DNA of 64,000 nt from JAWKOK01 sp963698255 (GCA_963698255.1 CAVOQD010000030.1:248001-312000); one strand, 5' to 3'; counted from the first letter of the stretch, positions 8,439-17,729 are shown. The notes: a model not told the origin generated them from the sequence alone. A program made the numbers and translations.

Positions 8439-9182
8439 TTACGCGTTTTTTTGAAAGCCATAAACTGATACATGCGCCCTGCTATGTATATCAAAGGCAG
8501 TTTTCTCCCAATTGGCGTATCTTTGGATAAGCCGCATTCCAGCAATGCGAGCCATTAAATCCATCTCGCCAGGCGTGATCAAACGAGCTACTATTGGAGA
8601 CATTGTGATACCGTGGGTGTTCAGATAAACGTGGTTCTCTTCAAGCAATTGTGTTGTTGGGTCATAGCGAGCAACATCTAGGGTTACAGTGTCAATGTCT
8701 ACATGTTCAGCGTGAACATAATCCGGTTTATCAGGAGAAATCCATGCGTGGGGTAATGCAGTTTCAACCACGAAGTATCCATCAGGACAGAGGTGATGGG
8801 CCGCATTTTGAAAGCAACGTACTTGGTCGTCAGCCGTAAGCAAATTGAAAATTGTGTTGTAGACGAGATATACCAAACCGTAGCGCTGGTTGGTTGACAT
8901 TGTGCTCATGTCGCCTATCGTTACATTGATTGAATTGTTCCCAGTCTTGGCGCGAAGCCTTTCAACCATGTGTGGGGAGAGTTCGATGCCATCAACTTGA
9001 ATACCCTTTTCTGCTAATGGAATGGCGATACGGCCTGTACCAATTGCGAACTCAAGTGCAGGGCGCCCTTGAGCAAGGTCTGAAAGAAACGATGCGGCCG
9101 CTTCTTCGTCGCCACGAAGGTGGTCAGCATCGCGTGCGGCTACATCTTCTCCAAAACTTGAAGCGGGATCAAAATCTTTCAT
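8439..9182 (-). CDS. Class I SAM-dependent methyltransferase
   Basis: 247 residues from the ATG at 9182 (ribosome site AAAGGAAT). Rossmann motifs: motif I ALEFAIGTGRIAIPLAEKG, motif II VDGIELSPHMVERLRAK with the acidic residue that would bind the ribose of SAM, and a motif II/III region NVTIGDMSTMS. The C-terminal half has FVVETALPHAWISP and a small beta-rich subdomain. Resembles small-molecule or protein methyltransferases of the Methyltransf_25 type; substrate unknown. Its start overlaps a remnant of a flavin-binding-like protein. Confidence 0.85.
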   Translation of the reverse strand: MKDFDPASSFGEDVAARDADHLRGDEEAAASFLSDLAQGRPALEFAIGTGRIAIPLAEKGIQVDGIELSPHMVERLRAKTGNNSINVTIGDMSTMSTNQRYGLVYLVYNTIFNLLTADDQVRCFQNAAHHLCPDGYFVVETALPHAWISPDKPDYVHAEHVDIDTVTLDVARYDPTTQLLEENHVYLNTHGITMSPIVARLITPGEMDLMARIAGMRLIQRYANWEKTAFDIHSRAHVSVYGFQKNA

Positions 9183-9428
9183 GATTATGGGATTCCTTTT
9201 TGTATTCAACAAATGCCGGATAGGAAGCCAGACTCACAGCCAACGTCCGTATCTCAGGATCATCACCCAAATGCGCGTGAGTCGTAACGACGAACTCGCC
9301 GCTAGAGTCTCTCACCGAACAATGAATTGCATAACGTCCGTCGCGCTGAAGGTCGTGACCCTTCGGCGAGGCTGGCTCCATAAATACAAACAATTGATCG
9401 CCACTCCCAAACTGCTTGACAACGGTCG
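9169..9428 (-). pseudogene. PNPOx-like (flavin-binding split-barrel) fragment
   Basis: The frame ending at 9169 reads GDQLFVFMEPASPKGHDLQR, then DGRYAIHCSVRDSSGEFVVT. The SPKGHDL-x-RDGRYA core is characteristic of pyridoxamine-5'-phosphate-oxidase-like split-barrel proteins. The upstream part of the same frame is antisense-like sequence of the alcohol dehydrogenase gene, so the N-terminal half is missing: a 5'-truncated remnant abutting the dehydrogenase stop codon. Confidence 0.6.
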
Positions 9429-10482
9429 CTACGCACCCGACCCAATCGCGATCTTCACCACCGTCTCGTCGCCCAGCCGGTAGCTGCCGTTGAGCGCGTC
9501 GAAGCCCTCGCCGATGCGCTCCATGGGCAACACGTGGCTGACCATGTCGGCGTAGGGCAGTTCGTTCTTCTCCAGAATCGCCAGCCCGCGCACAAAGTGG
9601 TGATAGCGGCTGCCCCAGATGGCTTCCAGGCGCAGGTTGCGCCGCAGCAACTGGGTGTTGGGGTTGATGTTGACCGAGCCGATATTCACAAAGTGGCCGA
9701 CCTCGACAAATGTCCCGTCCTGTTTGACGTAGCCCAGCCCCTCGGGGATGGCGGGCAGGAAGCCGGCGCACTCGAAGACCACATCCGCGCCTTCGCCCCG
9801 TGGCGTGGCGGCCAACACCAGTGCAGAGCGTTCCTCAACCGACGGCACGTCTTCGATGTCGATGGTCACGTCGGCGCCGAGACGGCGGGCCAGCGCCAGC
9901 CGATCGGCCGGGCCGCCGACGACGATGAGCCGGGCAGCGCCGCTGAGCTTGGCCACCACCAGCGTCATCAGCCCGATCGCGCCCGATCCCTGCACGATGA
10001 CTGTGTCACCGATCTGCACGTTGCCGCGCATGACCGAATGCACGCCCACGGCGAAAGGCTCGGCCAGCACGCCGACCTGTGCCGGCGCGTCGAACTTGAC
10101 GAAGCAGTTCTCGGCGTCGGCCAGGTAGATGTATTCGGAAAAGCCGCCGCTAAAGGGCGGATCTTCATCGGGGATGGTGCGAAAGCCGTAGGCCACGCCA
10201 CTGTTGCGGGGATGGAAGACGACGCGGTCGCCCTCCTTTGATCGGATTGCCCAGGTAGTCGACGGTCACGCCGCTGCCCAGCGAATCGATGACGCCAACG
10301 GCCTCATGGCCCATGAAGGTCGGCTCGGCGATGCCCTGCTGCCAGTTGTGCAGATCGGTGCCGCAGATGCCGCCCAGTTCCTGGCGTAGTAAGATGGTGC
10401 CGGGCGCGGGGTCGGGAACCGAAAACTCCTGAACTGAAAACTCTTGACCGTGGACGATGACTGCCTTGCCAGTACGTGCCAT
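9429..10482 (-). CDS. Zinc-type medium-chain alcohol dehydrogenase, apparent frameshift
   Basis: About 350 residues when one extra base near 10233-10236 is discounted. The N-terminal catalytic domain has GGICGTDLHNWQ (catalytic Cys and Asp) and FMGHEAVGVIDSLGSGV (His-Glu of the active-site zinc). The Rossmann domain has VIVQGSGAIGLMTLVVAKLS. The break falls between YLGNPIK and DRVVFHP, where Glu-Gly is expected. Members oxidise alcohols or sugar alcohols with NAD(P); the substrate is not evident. Stop codon abuts a truncated neighbour. The protein would be non-functional if the extra base were real. Confidence 0.8.
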
Positions 10483-10674
10483 AAGCGTTCTCCTTGGATA
10501 ATAGAAACTACATGCGAGGCTGAGCAGTTACTATCTTCTCAATATTTCGCAGTAGGGATTTCGTGGTAGGGATGTGTCGAGATCGACTGAGCCTACGGCG
10601 AAGCCTAGCGGATGCCGTAGTGGGCAAAGAAACAGGCCTTGCCTCAAGTAGCCTGAAAGCGAAATTTCCTCGCT

Positions 10675-11166
10675 TTACGCTGATTTCAGTACACAGAGCG
10701 CCTGGCGGATTTCGCCGAGGTGATAGGCCGAGTGTGCAATGATGCCGATGGGGCCGCCAATCTGCTCTTCACCCCACGCTTCGATCGCAAAGATCGACGT
10801 CGAAACGCGTGTATACGTCGCGCGCAGCCGTCTCTGGCTGTCGGCCCACTCTTCCTCGGTGACGCTGCTTACCGTCTGCCAAATTTCGTTCCAATCGACA
10901 TTTTCCGGCGGCGAGCCAAGCATGTACTGCTCGAGCACGTCCAGATAGAAGCGAATATGCTCGACCTGTGCAGCCAGCGTAGCGCATTTTTCACCCACAG
11001 GAATCGATGCTTCTTCCGCGCTGATGGTGGCGAGGGTCTCAAAGAGAGACGTGCTCTTGTCCAGATAGATGCCATGGACGGATTCAAAGGTCTCAGTGAG
11101 CGCATAACGGATGATGTTAGTGAATTGCTCGATGGAGATCTGCCCATTAGTGATTTTGTTGCTCAT
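10675..11166 (-). CDS. DinB-like helical protein
   Basis: 163 residues, predicted all helical. It resembles DinB-like proteins in length and in the C-terminal helix IGIIAHSAYHLGEIRQAL, whose His residues sit at the usual metal positions; an earlier helix AAQVEHIRFYLDVLEQYM supplies another His. More divergent than the protein at 7770. Its ATG overlaps the stop of an upstream remnant of a VOC-like protein (ATGA at 11163-11166), so it was probably translated by coupling. Confidence 0.65.
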   Translation of the reverse strand: MSNKITNGQISIEQFTNIIRYALTETFESVHGIYLDKSTSLFETLATISAEEASIPVGEKCATLAAQVEHIRFYLDVLEQYMLGSPPENVDWNEIWQTVSSVTEEEWADSQRRLRATYTRVSTSIFAIEAWGEEQIGGPIGIIAHSAYHLGEIRQALCVLKSA

Positions 11167-11270
11167 ATAGACTCCTGTTTTTGGCGCTGCATAGACATCC
11201 AGGGGTGGCCTTCCGGATCTTCGGCTCGATAGCGTCGTCCAATCTCGTCATCTTCAATTTCGGATTCGCC
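11163..11270 (-). pseudogene. VOC/glyoxalase-like C-terminal fragment
   Basis: The leftward frame directly after the ABC-F stop reads IEDDEIGRRYRAEDPEGHPW followed by MSMQRQKQESI and a TGA inside the next gene's ATG. The RYRAEDPEGHPW segment is the usual final strand of vicinal-oxygen-chelate proteins. No start codon or upstream domain is present, so this is a remnant. Confidence 0.5.
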
Positions 11271-12933
11271 TAATCTCTCCCGACCTGCCCCGTCTTGATC
11301 GCCTGGTAATCACTGTAGTTGCCGCTGTACTCTACCAGCGCGCCGTCCTCGATCTCAACGATGCGATCCACAACGCGATCGAGAAAATAGCGGTCATGGG
11401 AAATGACCAGAATCGTGCCTTCAAAGTCGGCCAGCGCATCTTCCAGCACTTCGGCCGAGGCAATGTCCAGGTTGTTGGTCGGCTCGTCGAGCAGCAGAAA
11501 ATTGGCATTGGTGAGCATGAGCAGCGCCATCTGCATGCGGCTGCGTTCGCCGCCGGAGAGATCGGAGACCGGACCGTTGGCCTGCTCATAGTTGAAGAGG
11601 AACTTGCCCAGAAAGCTGACCGCATTGCTCTCCGAAAACGGAACGGCATGGCGAATCGTCTCGATCAGCGTGCGATCATAGTCGAGGATCTCATGCTCCT
11701 GCGCGTAGTAGCCGATCTCGACGCTGGGGCCGATGCGGATCTCGCCGCCGCTGGGCTCATCTTGCCCCAGCAGCAGCCGAAAGAGCACCGACTTGCCCGA
11801 CCCATTGGGACCCACCAGGCCGACCCGTTCGCCCCGCCAGATGAGCAGATCGAGGCCGGCCAGGACGATATTCTCGTCGCCGTCGCCGGTCGGAAAACTC
11901 TTGTCCAGATCCGTGATTTCCAGCACCTTGTTGCTGCCGCGCCAGCCGCTCAACTGCAAATCCATGCGCCGCCGGTCCAGCACCGGCTTGTCGATCTTGT
12001 CCATGCGATCCAGCCGCTTGAGGATGTTCTGCCCGCGGCGGATGAACTTGACGTTGTCGTAGACATGCCCCCAGGTCAGCAGACGCTTGGCCGACTGCTC
12101 CAGCCGTGTGATCTCCTTCTGCTGGGCCTGGAACATCTGCTGTTGACGCAGCAGAGCCATCTGTTTTTCGAAGGCATACTCCGAGTAGTCGCCGAGGTAG
12201 TGGGTCAGCCGGCCATCCTCAAGCTCGACAATCTCGTCCACGACCAGATCGAGCAGATAGCGGTCATGGGAGACGATGATGACCGCACCGTTGTAGCTGC
12301 CGATGGTGCGCTCCAGCATAGATTTGCCCACCAGGTCCAGATGGTTGTCCGGCTCATCAAGCAGCAGCACGTCCGGCTTGACCACCAGCAGCTTGGTCAG
12401 GCCCAGCAGCTTCTTCTGGCCGCCGCTCAACACATCGACCGGCAGGTCGAAGATCCTCATCGGAAAAGCCGAGGGCCTGTAGCTGGGAGCGGACCCGCCC
12501 CTCATACGGACGGACCGCCCAACTCGGTGAAGCGGTCCAGCAGACGAGCTCTGTTGATTCAGCACGTCGGTCAGCCGTTCCTCGATCGCCGTAGACATCG
12601 GGGTCGGCCAGCGACGCCTCTACTTCGCTCAACTTCGCCTCAACGGCAAGCAGTTCGCTCGAGGCAGTCAACGCCTCTTCCCAGACCGTGCGCCCTGGCG
12701 TCAGATGCGGCTCCTGGCGCAGATAGCCCACGCTGATGCTGGGGCTGACGCACAAAGTAGCCGGTGTCGCTGGTCAACTGACCGGCAATCAGACGCATGA
12801 GCGTACTCTTGCCGCAGCCATTGGGGCCGACAAGGCCGACACAGCGATCGCTGTGGATCTCCCAGGAGAGATCTTCGAAGATCGGCTGTGAGACATACGT
12901 GACCGACACACGGTCAAGGTTCATGATGATCAT
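11270..12933 (-). CDS. ABC-F family ATPase, five apparent frameshifts
   Basis: About 552 residues after discounting five extra bases (near 12750, 12584, 12544, 12507 and 12452). Two nucleotide-binding domains in tandem: Walker A VGPNGCGKSTLMRL and VGPNGSGKSVLFRL, signatures VLSGGQKKLLGLTK and DLSGGERSRMQMAL, Walker B VLLLDEPDNHLDL and FLLLDEPTNNLDI, and an Arg/Lys-rich inter-domain linker with the FEKQMALLRQQQMFQAQQKE helix. ABC-F proteins lack membrane domains and act on the ribosome (translation factors or antibiotic protection). All five breaks lie in the first third between the first Walker A and its signature motif. Length after correction is normal. Confidence 0.85.
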
Positions 12934-12945
12934 ACAGACTCTACC

Positions 12946-13347
12946 CTATTGGTTGACCAATTCTCCCCAGACTTCCATGTCCAGCTCGATTGCTGAACGG
13001 TTGAGGATGTCGTCCAGCTCTTCATCCCGCTCCGACAATTCTTCCAGATCGTGGGCGACCAGTTCCAGATCAGCGTAGGTGGCGTCGGTCACGTAGGCTT
13101 TCTCGAAGGCCTGCCGCGGACCGAGCCAATAGCCGGCCGCAGCCAGCTTGCCCCACTTGGTCATGAAGTAGAGAAGCACGTAGCGGCGCCCATGGGCGGC
13201 CTCGTCGGCGATGCGCGTGCCGCTGACCTGAATCGGGTAGAGCAATTCGGTGCCGTCGGCCAGGCGGGCCGCCCGATAGTAGCGAAGCTTGTCGGTCCGT
13301 GTGAAGCGATAGACGGCGCCGTCGGTGAGTGTCTCGATTTGGCTCAT
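12946..13347 (-). CDS. Protein of unknown function, coupled to the amidohydrolase
   Basis: 133 residues from the ATG at 13347, which overlaps the TGA of the amidohydrolase (ATGA at 13344-13347). It starts MSQIETLTDGAVYRFTRTDK, has a central RRYVLLYFMTKWGKLAAAGYW and ends in a very acidic helix (LVAHDLEELSERDEELDDIL). No family recognised. Probably the last gene of the URO-D/amidohydrolase operon, ending 13 bases before the ABC-F gene. Confidence 0.65.
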   Translation of the reverse strand: MSQIETLTDGAVYRFTRTDKLRYYRAARLADGTELLYPIQVSGTRIADEAAHGRRYVLLYFMTKWGKLAAAGYWLGPRQAFEKAYVTDATYADLELVAHDLEELSERDEELDDILNRSAIELDMEVWGELVNQ

Positions 13348-14555
13348 GAGGCTCCCAGGTACCGTCCATCGGCAGCCACAATGCGGCCGCGCTTGATCAC
13401 AATCGCTCGCTGGGGACGCTCCACCACCGCGTGGGCCCGCGTCTCGGCGGGCAGGATGACGAGGTCGGCGTTGCATCCAGGCGCGAGACCGTAGGCTTCT
13501 TCGCCCATCACCGTCGCGCCGCCGGTCGTCGCCACGTCGAGCAGCATCTCGATCTCCGCATCCTTTCGGAAACCGCTGCGATAGCCCATCAGCTTGACCC
13601 GCTCCAGCATATCGACGCCGTTGTAGGGCCCCCACGTGTCACGCACGCCGTCGGTGCCGGTGCAGAGCAGCACGCCCGCCTCGTGCAACCGCTTGAGCGG
13701 CGGAAAGGACGACTTGCCCGAGGCCAGCGACATGATGGCGATTCGATTCTCCAGCAGCAGGTCGATGAGGCGGTCGAGGTAGTCATTGTCGATCATGCCC
13801 AGACAGAAGACGTGGCTGATGGTGACACGCCCCGACAGACCCAGCGCCTTGGTGCGCTCGGCGATCAGTTCGACGGCAAACGCCCCCAACATACCCGGCT
13901 CGTGGAGATGGATGTCGACCTCCACGCCATGGCGATCTGCGATGTCGAAGATCGTGTCCAGATGGCGCACCGGATCGCGGTCCACTGTCGACGGGTCAAG
14001 GCCGCCGATGCACTCAGCGCCCATCCGAACCGCCTCTTCCAGCAGGTCAACCGTGCCTGGGCGGACCAACATGCCACTCTGGGGAAAGGCGACCAACTGC
14101 ATGCTGACGGCATCCCGATAGGCTTCACGCGTCGCCATCACGCCCTCGAAGTGGGCCAGCCCGGCCTCGGTGTCGATGTCGACATGGCTGCGGATGTGGG
14201 TGGTCCCGGCAGCGACGGCGGCCTCCACCTGCCGGGCCGACTGCACCTGCGCTGATAGATTCAACTTGCGCCGCACGGCCCGTTCATTGTCGACGAAGTC
14301 CCGGATACGCGTGCCCGGCGTCTGGTTGGGATGCCAGGGCAGGCCGAGTAGGTTTTTGTCCAGATGCGCGTGCGCGTCGACCAGGCCGGGCAGCAGTAGT
14401 TGGCTGTCGCGGTTGATGATCTCGGCGGTCCCGTTCGGGGTCTCGATTCTTGGAGCAATCTGTTCAATCGTCCCGGCAATGATCAGCACATCGGTGGCGT
14501 CACCGTCGTTGGGACATACGTTTCGAATCAGCAGGTCGTTCTTCATCGTCTTCAA
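13344..14555 (-). CDS. Cytosine-deaminase-like amidohydrolase
   Basis: 403 residues. Amidohydrolase-superfamily motifs in order: LPGLVDAHAHLDKN (metal His-x-His), THIRSHVDIDTEAG, VDIHLHEPG, VTISHVFCLG and LLCTGTDGVRDTWGPY (catalytic Asp). The HLDK and HVDID forms are those of cytosine deaminase and related ring-amine hydrolases (CodA, N-isopropylammelide hydrolase), which deaminate or hydrolyse nitrogen heterocycles. The substrate is not fixed by sequence. The first codons overlap the stop of the URO-D-like gene by 4 bases, and the stop overlaps the next gene: a tightly coupled operon. Confidence 0.85.
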   Translation of the reverse strand: MKTMKNDLLIRNVCPNDGDATDVLIIAGTIEQIAPRIETPNGTAEIINRDSQLLLPGLVDAHAHLDKNLLGLPWHPNQTPGTRIRDFVDNERAVRRKLNLSAQVQSARQVEAAVAAGTTHIRSHVDIDTEAGLAHFEGVMATREAYRDAVSMQLVAFPQSGMLVRPGTVDLLEEAVRMGAECIGGLDPSTVDRDPVRHLDTIFDIADRHGVEVDIHLHEPGMLGAFAVELIAERTKALGLSGRVTISHVFCLGMIDNDYLDRLIDLLLENRIAIMSLASGKSSFPPLKRLHEAGVLLCTGTDGVRDTWGPYNGVDMLERVKLMGYRSGFRKDAEIEMLLDVATTGGATVMGEEAYGLAPGCNADLVILPAETRAHAVVERPQRAIVIKRGRIVAADGRYLGAS

Positions 14556-15649
14556 GCCGATCCCACGTCACCAACGGACCGCACAACCAGATCCGGCAGG
14601 GCCAAGAGCCTATCCAGGTCAGCGTCCACCGGCACACGGTCGGCGATGCCGATGATGGTGCGCGGGTCGCCGGCTGACGCTCGGACGGCTTCGGCGACCG
14701 CATGCTCCAGATCCTCGCGGTCGCGAGTGCCGATCAGGTAGTCCTGCGAGATCCCGCCCCAGAGAAGACAATTCGCCCCCACAAGATTGCGAGCTTCAGC
14801 CAGACCGGCGTCGCTCTGCGGCGAATCGGCAATGCCCTCCAGACCGTCCACGCCGGCGTCGGCCAGCGGTGAGAGCAGGCGACGGATAGGCCCGCCGATG
14901 TGTACGACCAGGAGTTTGCCCTGCCGGTGCAGCGTGTCAGCCGTGCGCTGATAGCTGCCCGCCAGATGATCCTGAAACATACGCGGCGAGATGAACTGGC
15001 CGTCCAGGTTGTCGGGCGAATAGACAATCGGGCTATCGTCGATGGCCAGCGAATCGACGAAGGCCTGGAGCTTCTCCTCCAAGACGTCGATGATCGCCTC
15101 GATCTTTTTCCGTTCTTCTAGAAAGAGCATCAGCCCCTCGGCCCAGCCCAGATACTCGTGCAGCAGGTCCGAGAGCGGACGCCGCGGAATCTCCAAAGCG
15201 ACAACGCCGTCGTCGCCGACATCGGTCGTCAGTTCAGCCAATGTCGGATCGAAGCTGTAGCGGCGCGCCTCGGCCAGTTCGAGCACAACATCCAGATCCG
15301 AAGCGTTCTTGACCGGATATTCGGTCTGCCACATGGCGCCGTCCGGCCCCACCATCCAACGGGCCGTGATCACCCCGGACTTGGACTCGGCGCGAATGAC
15401 GCGCTCGGCGTCCTGTTCGGTGGTCGTGATCTCCACAGTCGGCGCGTGTTCGCGCACCGGCTGGGCCACCGCCCAGATCGGCACGCCCAGTTCACGGGCG
15501 ATCTGGGGCAAGGTGATGTGCTGCCAGCCGTCAGGTAGTGTTCCCCGTCCACGATGATAATCATACCAGAGCGTCAGGTCGGGCATGTAGAGCGGACGGT
15601 CGGTAGCCTCGCCGGAAAATCGAGCAAGGATATCTTCATAAGGTGTCAT
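14552..15649 (-). CDS. Uroporphyrinogen-decarboxylase-like protein (URO-D superfamily)
   Basis: 365 residues with a TIM-barrel URO-D fold: TPYEDILARFSGEATDRPLY at the start, a central PIVYSPDNLDGQFISPRMFQ, and GKLLVVHIGGPIRRLLSPLA with the barrel His. It lacks the Arg-rich N-terminal substrate loop of true HemE. Proteins of this branch in heterotrophs are usually methyltransferases or of unknown role (MtaA/MtbA-like, cobalamin-linked). No corrinoid protein lies nearby. First gene of a three-gene coupled operon with the amidohydrolase, so a role in catabolism of a methylated or aminated compound is possible; that is inference. Confidence 0.75.
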   Translation of the reverse strand: MTPYEDILARFSGEATDRPLYMPDLTLWYDYHRGRGTLPDGWQHITLPQIARELGVPIWAVAQPVREHAPTVEITTTEQDAERVIRAESKSGVITARWMVGPDGAMWQTEYPVKNASDLDVVLELAEARRYSFDPTLAELTTDVGDDGVVALEIPRRPLSDLLHEYLGWAEGLMLFLEERKKIEAIIDVLEEKLQAFVDSLAIDDSPIVYSPDNLDGQFISPRMFQDHLAGSYQRTADTLHRQGKLLVVHIGGPIRRLLSPLADAGVDGLEGIADSPQSDAGLAEARNLVGANCLLWGGISQDYLIGTRDREDLEHAVAEAVRASAGDPRTIIGIADRVPVDADLDRLLALPDLVVRSVGDVGSA

Positions 15650-15744
15650 GTGAGTATGCCCCCATTTCGCTGCATGTCAACAGGATCGTGATTAGCCACA
15701 TGGGTCAGTGATGATCGAACTGGACAATTTGCCAAGGATTTCAG

Positions 15745-15842
15745 TACTTCACGATTTGTCATTCTGAGCGGGTATTTCCGAACACTTCACTCTGGCAAGT
15801 GACCAGCGAAGAATCTCGCTTTTTTGCCAAATCGTGAACTAC
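15745..15842 (+). repeat. Intergenic repeat family B, copy 2
   Basis: Flanked by the inverted ends TTCACGATTTG (15748-15758) and CAAATCGTGAA (15828-15838). The inner part shares ATTCTGAGCGGGT and GCGAAGAATCTCG with other members, but differs in length (about 98 bp). Confidence 0.75.
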
Positions 15843-15860
15843 TGGATATGCGAGATCGTG

Positions 15861-15889
15861 TTTTCTGTAGGTCCGACTTGTAGTCGGAC
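15861..15889 (+). repeat. Repeat family C, copy 1 (GTCCGACTTG hairpin)
   Basis: TGTAGGTCCGACTTGTAGTC with GTCCGACT...AGTCGGAC able to pair. A close relative in the opposite orientation is at 46907-46937. A related line, GTGTGACCTACAGAAGTCAT, follows at about 15958. Confidence 0.6.
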
Positions 15890-16003
15890 AAGTTCCAATG
15901 CTCAAGCAATCACACCTCGAGTCGTGCAGGTCTGATTGGCAGAGCTGTCACACAGCAAGTGTGACCTACAGAAGTCATGTTTTCGTCGCTCCTTTAACCT
16001 GCG

Positions 16004-16600
16004 TCACAGATTCTTGAACAGATCCTGCAACGATCGCTTCAACAGAAGCGAATCCGGTCGCTCGGCGTACGCCATCTCAGAATAGTAGATCCGGCTCAAA
16101 GCATCCATCATCAGCGAACTGAGGGGGGCGCCGGCAATTCTCACTGGGCTGGGCGTGGCGGTGAAGACCGCCTCAATGGCATAGAGCCGATCTTCGATCA
16201 GACCGTCGGGCGTGGCCAAGGCAATCGCCACTTGCCAACGACCACCGCTCTCGCCGTCGACCGCCATCAGCGCCTCGATGTAGTGATCGATCAGTTCCTG
16301 ATCCGGCACATAGCCGCGATGCTCATGGACTCGCCGGACAAAGACGCCCGGCTGCTTCTCCGGCGGGAACTTGTCGATCTCCAGCCCGGCGTCGATGGCG
16401 AATGCGGGCATGGATGAGGCCCGGCAATAGGCTCTGGCCTTTGTGCGTGCATTGGCCTGCGGCGATAGACCGTCTTCAACGACGTCCAGATCGATGCCCA
16501 GCTCAGACGGGCTGAATATCCTGGCAGGCAGGTCGGCCATCAGAGCGCGAACATGGTCGATCTTGGCCTGGCTCGATGTCCCGAAGAGCACTTCAGCCAA
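16004..16600 (-). CDS. Ham1/ITPase-like non-canonical purine NTP pyrophosphatase
   Basis: 198 residues. The N-terminus FGTSSQAKIDHVRALM matches the Thr/Ser-Ser-Asn-x-x-Lys nucleotide-binding start of the family (here Ser-Gln in place of the Asn), and NARTKARAYCRASSMPAFAI then DAGLEID matches the conserved Asn-Ala-x-x-Lys-Ala and Asp-Ser/Ala-Gly-Leu segment. Ham1/RdgB enzymes hydrolyse ITP, XTP and dITP to monophosphates to keep damaged purines out of nucleic acids. Divergent from housekeeping RdgB, so the substrate may differ. Its start overlaps the stop of the dehydrogenase by 8 bases. Confidence 0.75.
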   Translation of the reverse strand: MAEVLFGTSSQAKIDHVRALMADLPARIFSPSELGIDLDVVEDGLSPQANARTKARAYCRASSMPAFAIDAGLEIDKFPPEKQPGVFVRRVHEHRGYVPDQELIDHYIEALMAVDGESGGRWQVAIALATPDGLIEDRLYAIEAVFTATPSPVRIAGAPLSSLMMDALSRIYYSEMAYAERPDSLLLKRSLQDLFKNL

Positions 16601-17531
16601 GCGTCACCACGCCCTTGACGTAGCTGCTGTCGCCGGCCAGAATCCGCTTCATCAGGGCCGGATAGTCGGCCAACGGAACCACATGGGTCACCAGCGGCTG
16701 CAGGTCAATGGTTCCGCTGTGCATCATCTCGATGGCCGGCGGGAAGGGGTCGCGGATCTTCGAACCCGGCGCCGAATTGACCAGCGTGAAGCCGCCCAGA
16801 TGCCACTTGGTCGGGTCGAAGGAGGCTCGCTGTCCCTTGATCCAGCCGAACAGATTGATCAGGCCGCCGGAGCGGACAATGTCCGTGGCCAGATCCAGCC
16901 CCGGCTGGCTGCCGGACGTGTCGACCACGACGTCAATGCGGCGCGATTTGAGCGATGCCGCCAGTTCGGGGACATCCACATCAGAGAGATTATAGACTTC
17001 CTTGGCCCCCAATCGGGTCGCAAGGTCCAGCCGCTCCTGGGCGATGTCGAGCACGACAACCTGCTCCGCATACGAATGGAGCAGCCCCTGCAACAGCATC
17101 AACCCCATGAAGCCGGCCCCGATCAGCGCCACCTTGTCGCCGGGGCGCAGCCGGCAGTGATCCAGCCCGGTCACCACGCAGGAGACCGGCTCGACGATCC
17201 AGTATTCATCGGCACGGTCAGATTCGGGAATCCTGTACGCCCGCTCGGCAGGCACGTTGCGTACGGTAGCAAAGCCGCCGGCGGCGACACGATCGCCGAT
17301 GGCAAAGCCGGTCACGCCCGGCCCGATCTTGCTGACAATGCCCATGCCCTCATGGCCGGGAGGGGCGACCGGATGCATTATGTCACCCAACTTGCAGGTG
17401 GCGATATCCCATGAGCAGATCCCGCAAACGCCGCCGGAGAGCTGAATTTCGCCGTAGCCGGGATCTAGGACGTCGACGTCGATCAGTTCGATACTGCCGT
17501 CGCTGGTGTAGCGGATGGTCTGGGCTAACAT
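16593..17531 (-). CDS. Medium-chain zinc-type dehydrogenase (sorbitol/threonine-dehydrogenase-like)
   Basis: 312 residues. Catalytic domain: GGVCGICSWDIATCK (zinc Cys followed by an unusual Ser-Trp-Asp), PPGHEGMGIVSKIGPGV (His-Glu). Rossmann domain: VALIGAGFMGLMLLQGLL and an acidic end of strand 2 (VVVLDIAQERLDLATRLG), typical of NAD specificity. The structural zinc Cys cluster is absent and the protein is shorter than usual. Likely oxidises a polyol or sugar. Heads a two-gene coupled unit with the Ham1-like gene. Confidence 0.82.
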   Translation of the reverse strand: MLAQTIRYTSDGSIELIDVDVLDPGYGEIQLSGGVCGICSWDIATCKLGDIMHPVAPPGHEGMGIVSKIGPGVTGFAIGDRVAAGGFATVRNVPAERAYRIPESDRADEYWIVEPVSCVVTGLDHCRLRPGDKVALIGAGFMGLMLLQGLLHSYAEQVVVLDIAQERLDLATRLGAKEVYNLSDVDVPELAASLKSRRIDVVVDTSGSQPGLDLATDIVRSGGLINLFGWIKGQRASFDPTKWHLGGFTLVNSAPGSKIRDPFPPAIEMMHSGTIDLQPLVTHVVPLADYPALMKRILAGDSSYVKGVVTLG

Positions 17532-17729
17532 TCGGAGTACTCCCCTATAAGCACAGATTGATGATGTTTGCAGTCATGGGTCGGATTGTTGAACAGTAGA
17601 ATTGTACTATCGTTCCCTTTGTATTCACAACCACTTCATAAGTCCATCCAGACACGCTCCTCGGCACGAGAAAGCACTACTTGGCGTTTCTGCCCCCATC
17701 GTGAGATGCGGCCACATTTTGAATCCAGT

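Larger units (their letters stand above)
15650..16003. other. Intergenic gap with repeats
   Basis: No gene seen. It lies upstream of the URO-D operon and downstream of the Ham1-like gene (both leftward). It holds repeat B copy 2 and a CGACTTGTAGTCGG-type hairpin; any promoter for the URO-D operon must be at the left end, but I see no clear box. Confidence 0.6.

Noticed and set aside
11396..12736. 446-codon open frame on the plus strand opposite the ABC-F gene
   Set aside because: It is antisense to a clear two-domain ATPase and encodes a composition-biased Gln/Ala/Asp-rich product with no recognisable motif. GC-rich antisense frames are common here.
14552..15649. hemE (true uroporphyrinogen decarboxylase)
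   Set aside because: The N-terminal Arg-rich substrate loop is absent and there are no haem genes nearby; the same applies to 50295-51416.
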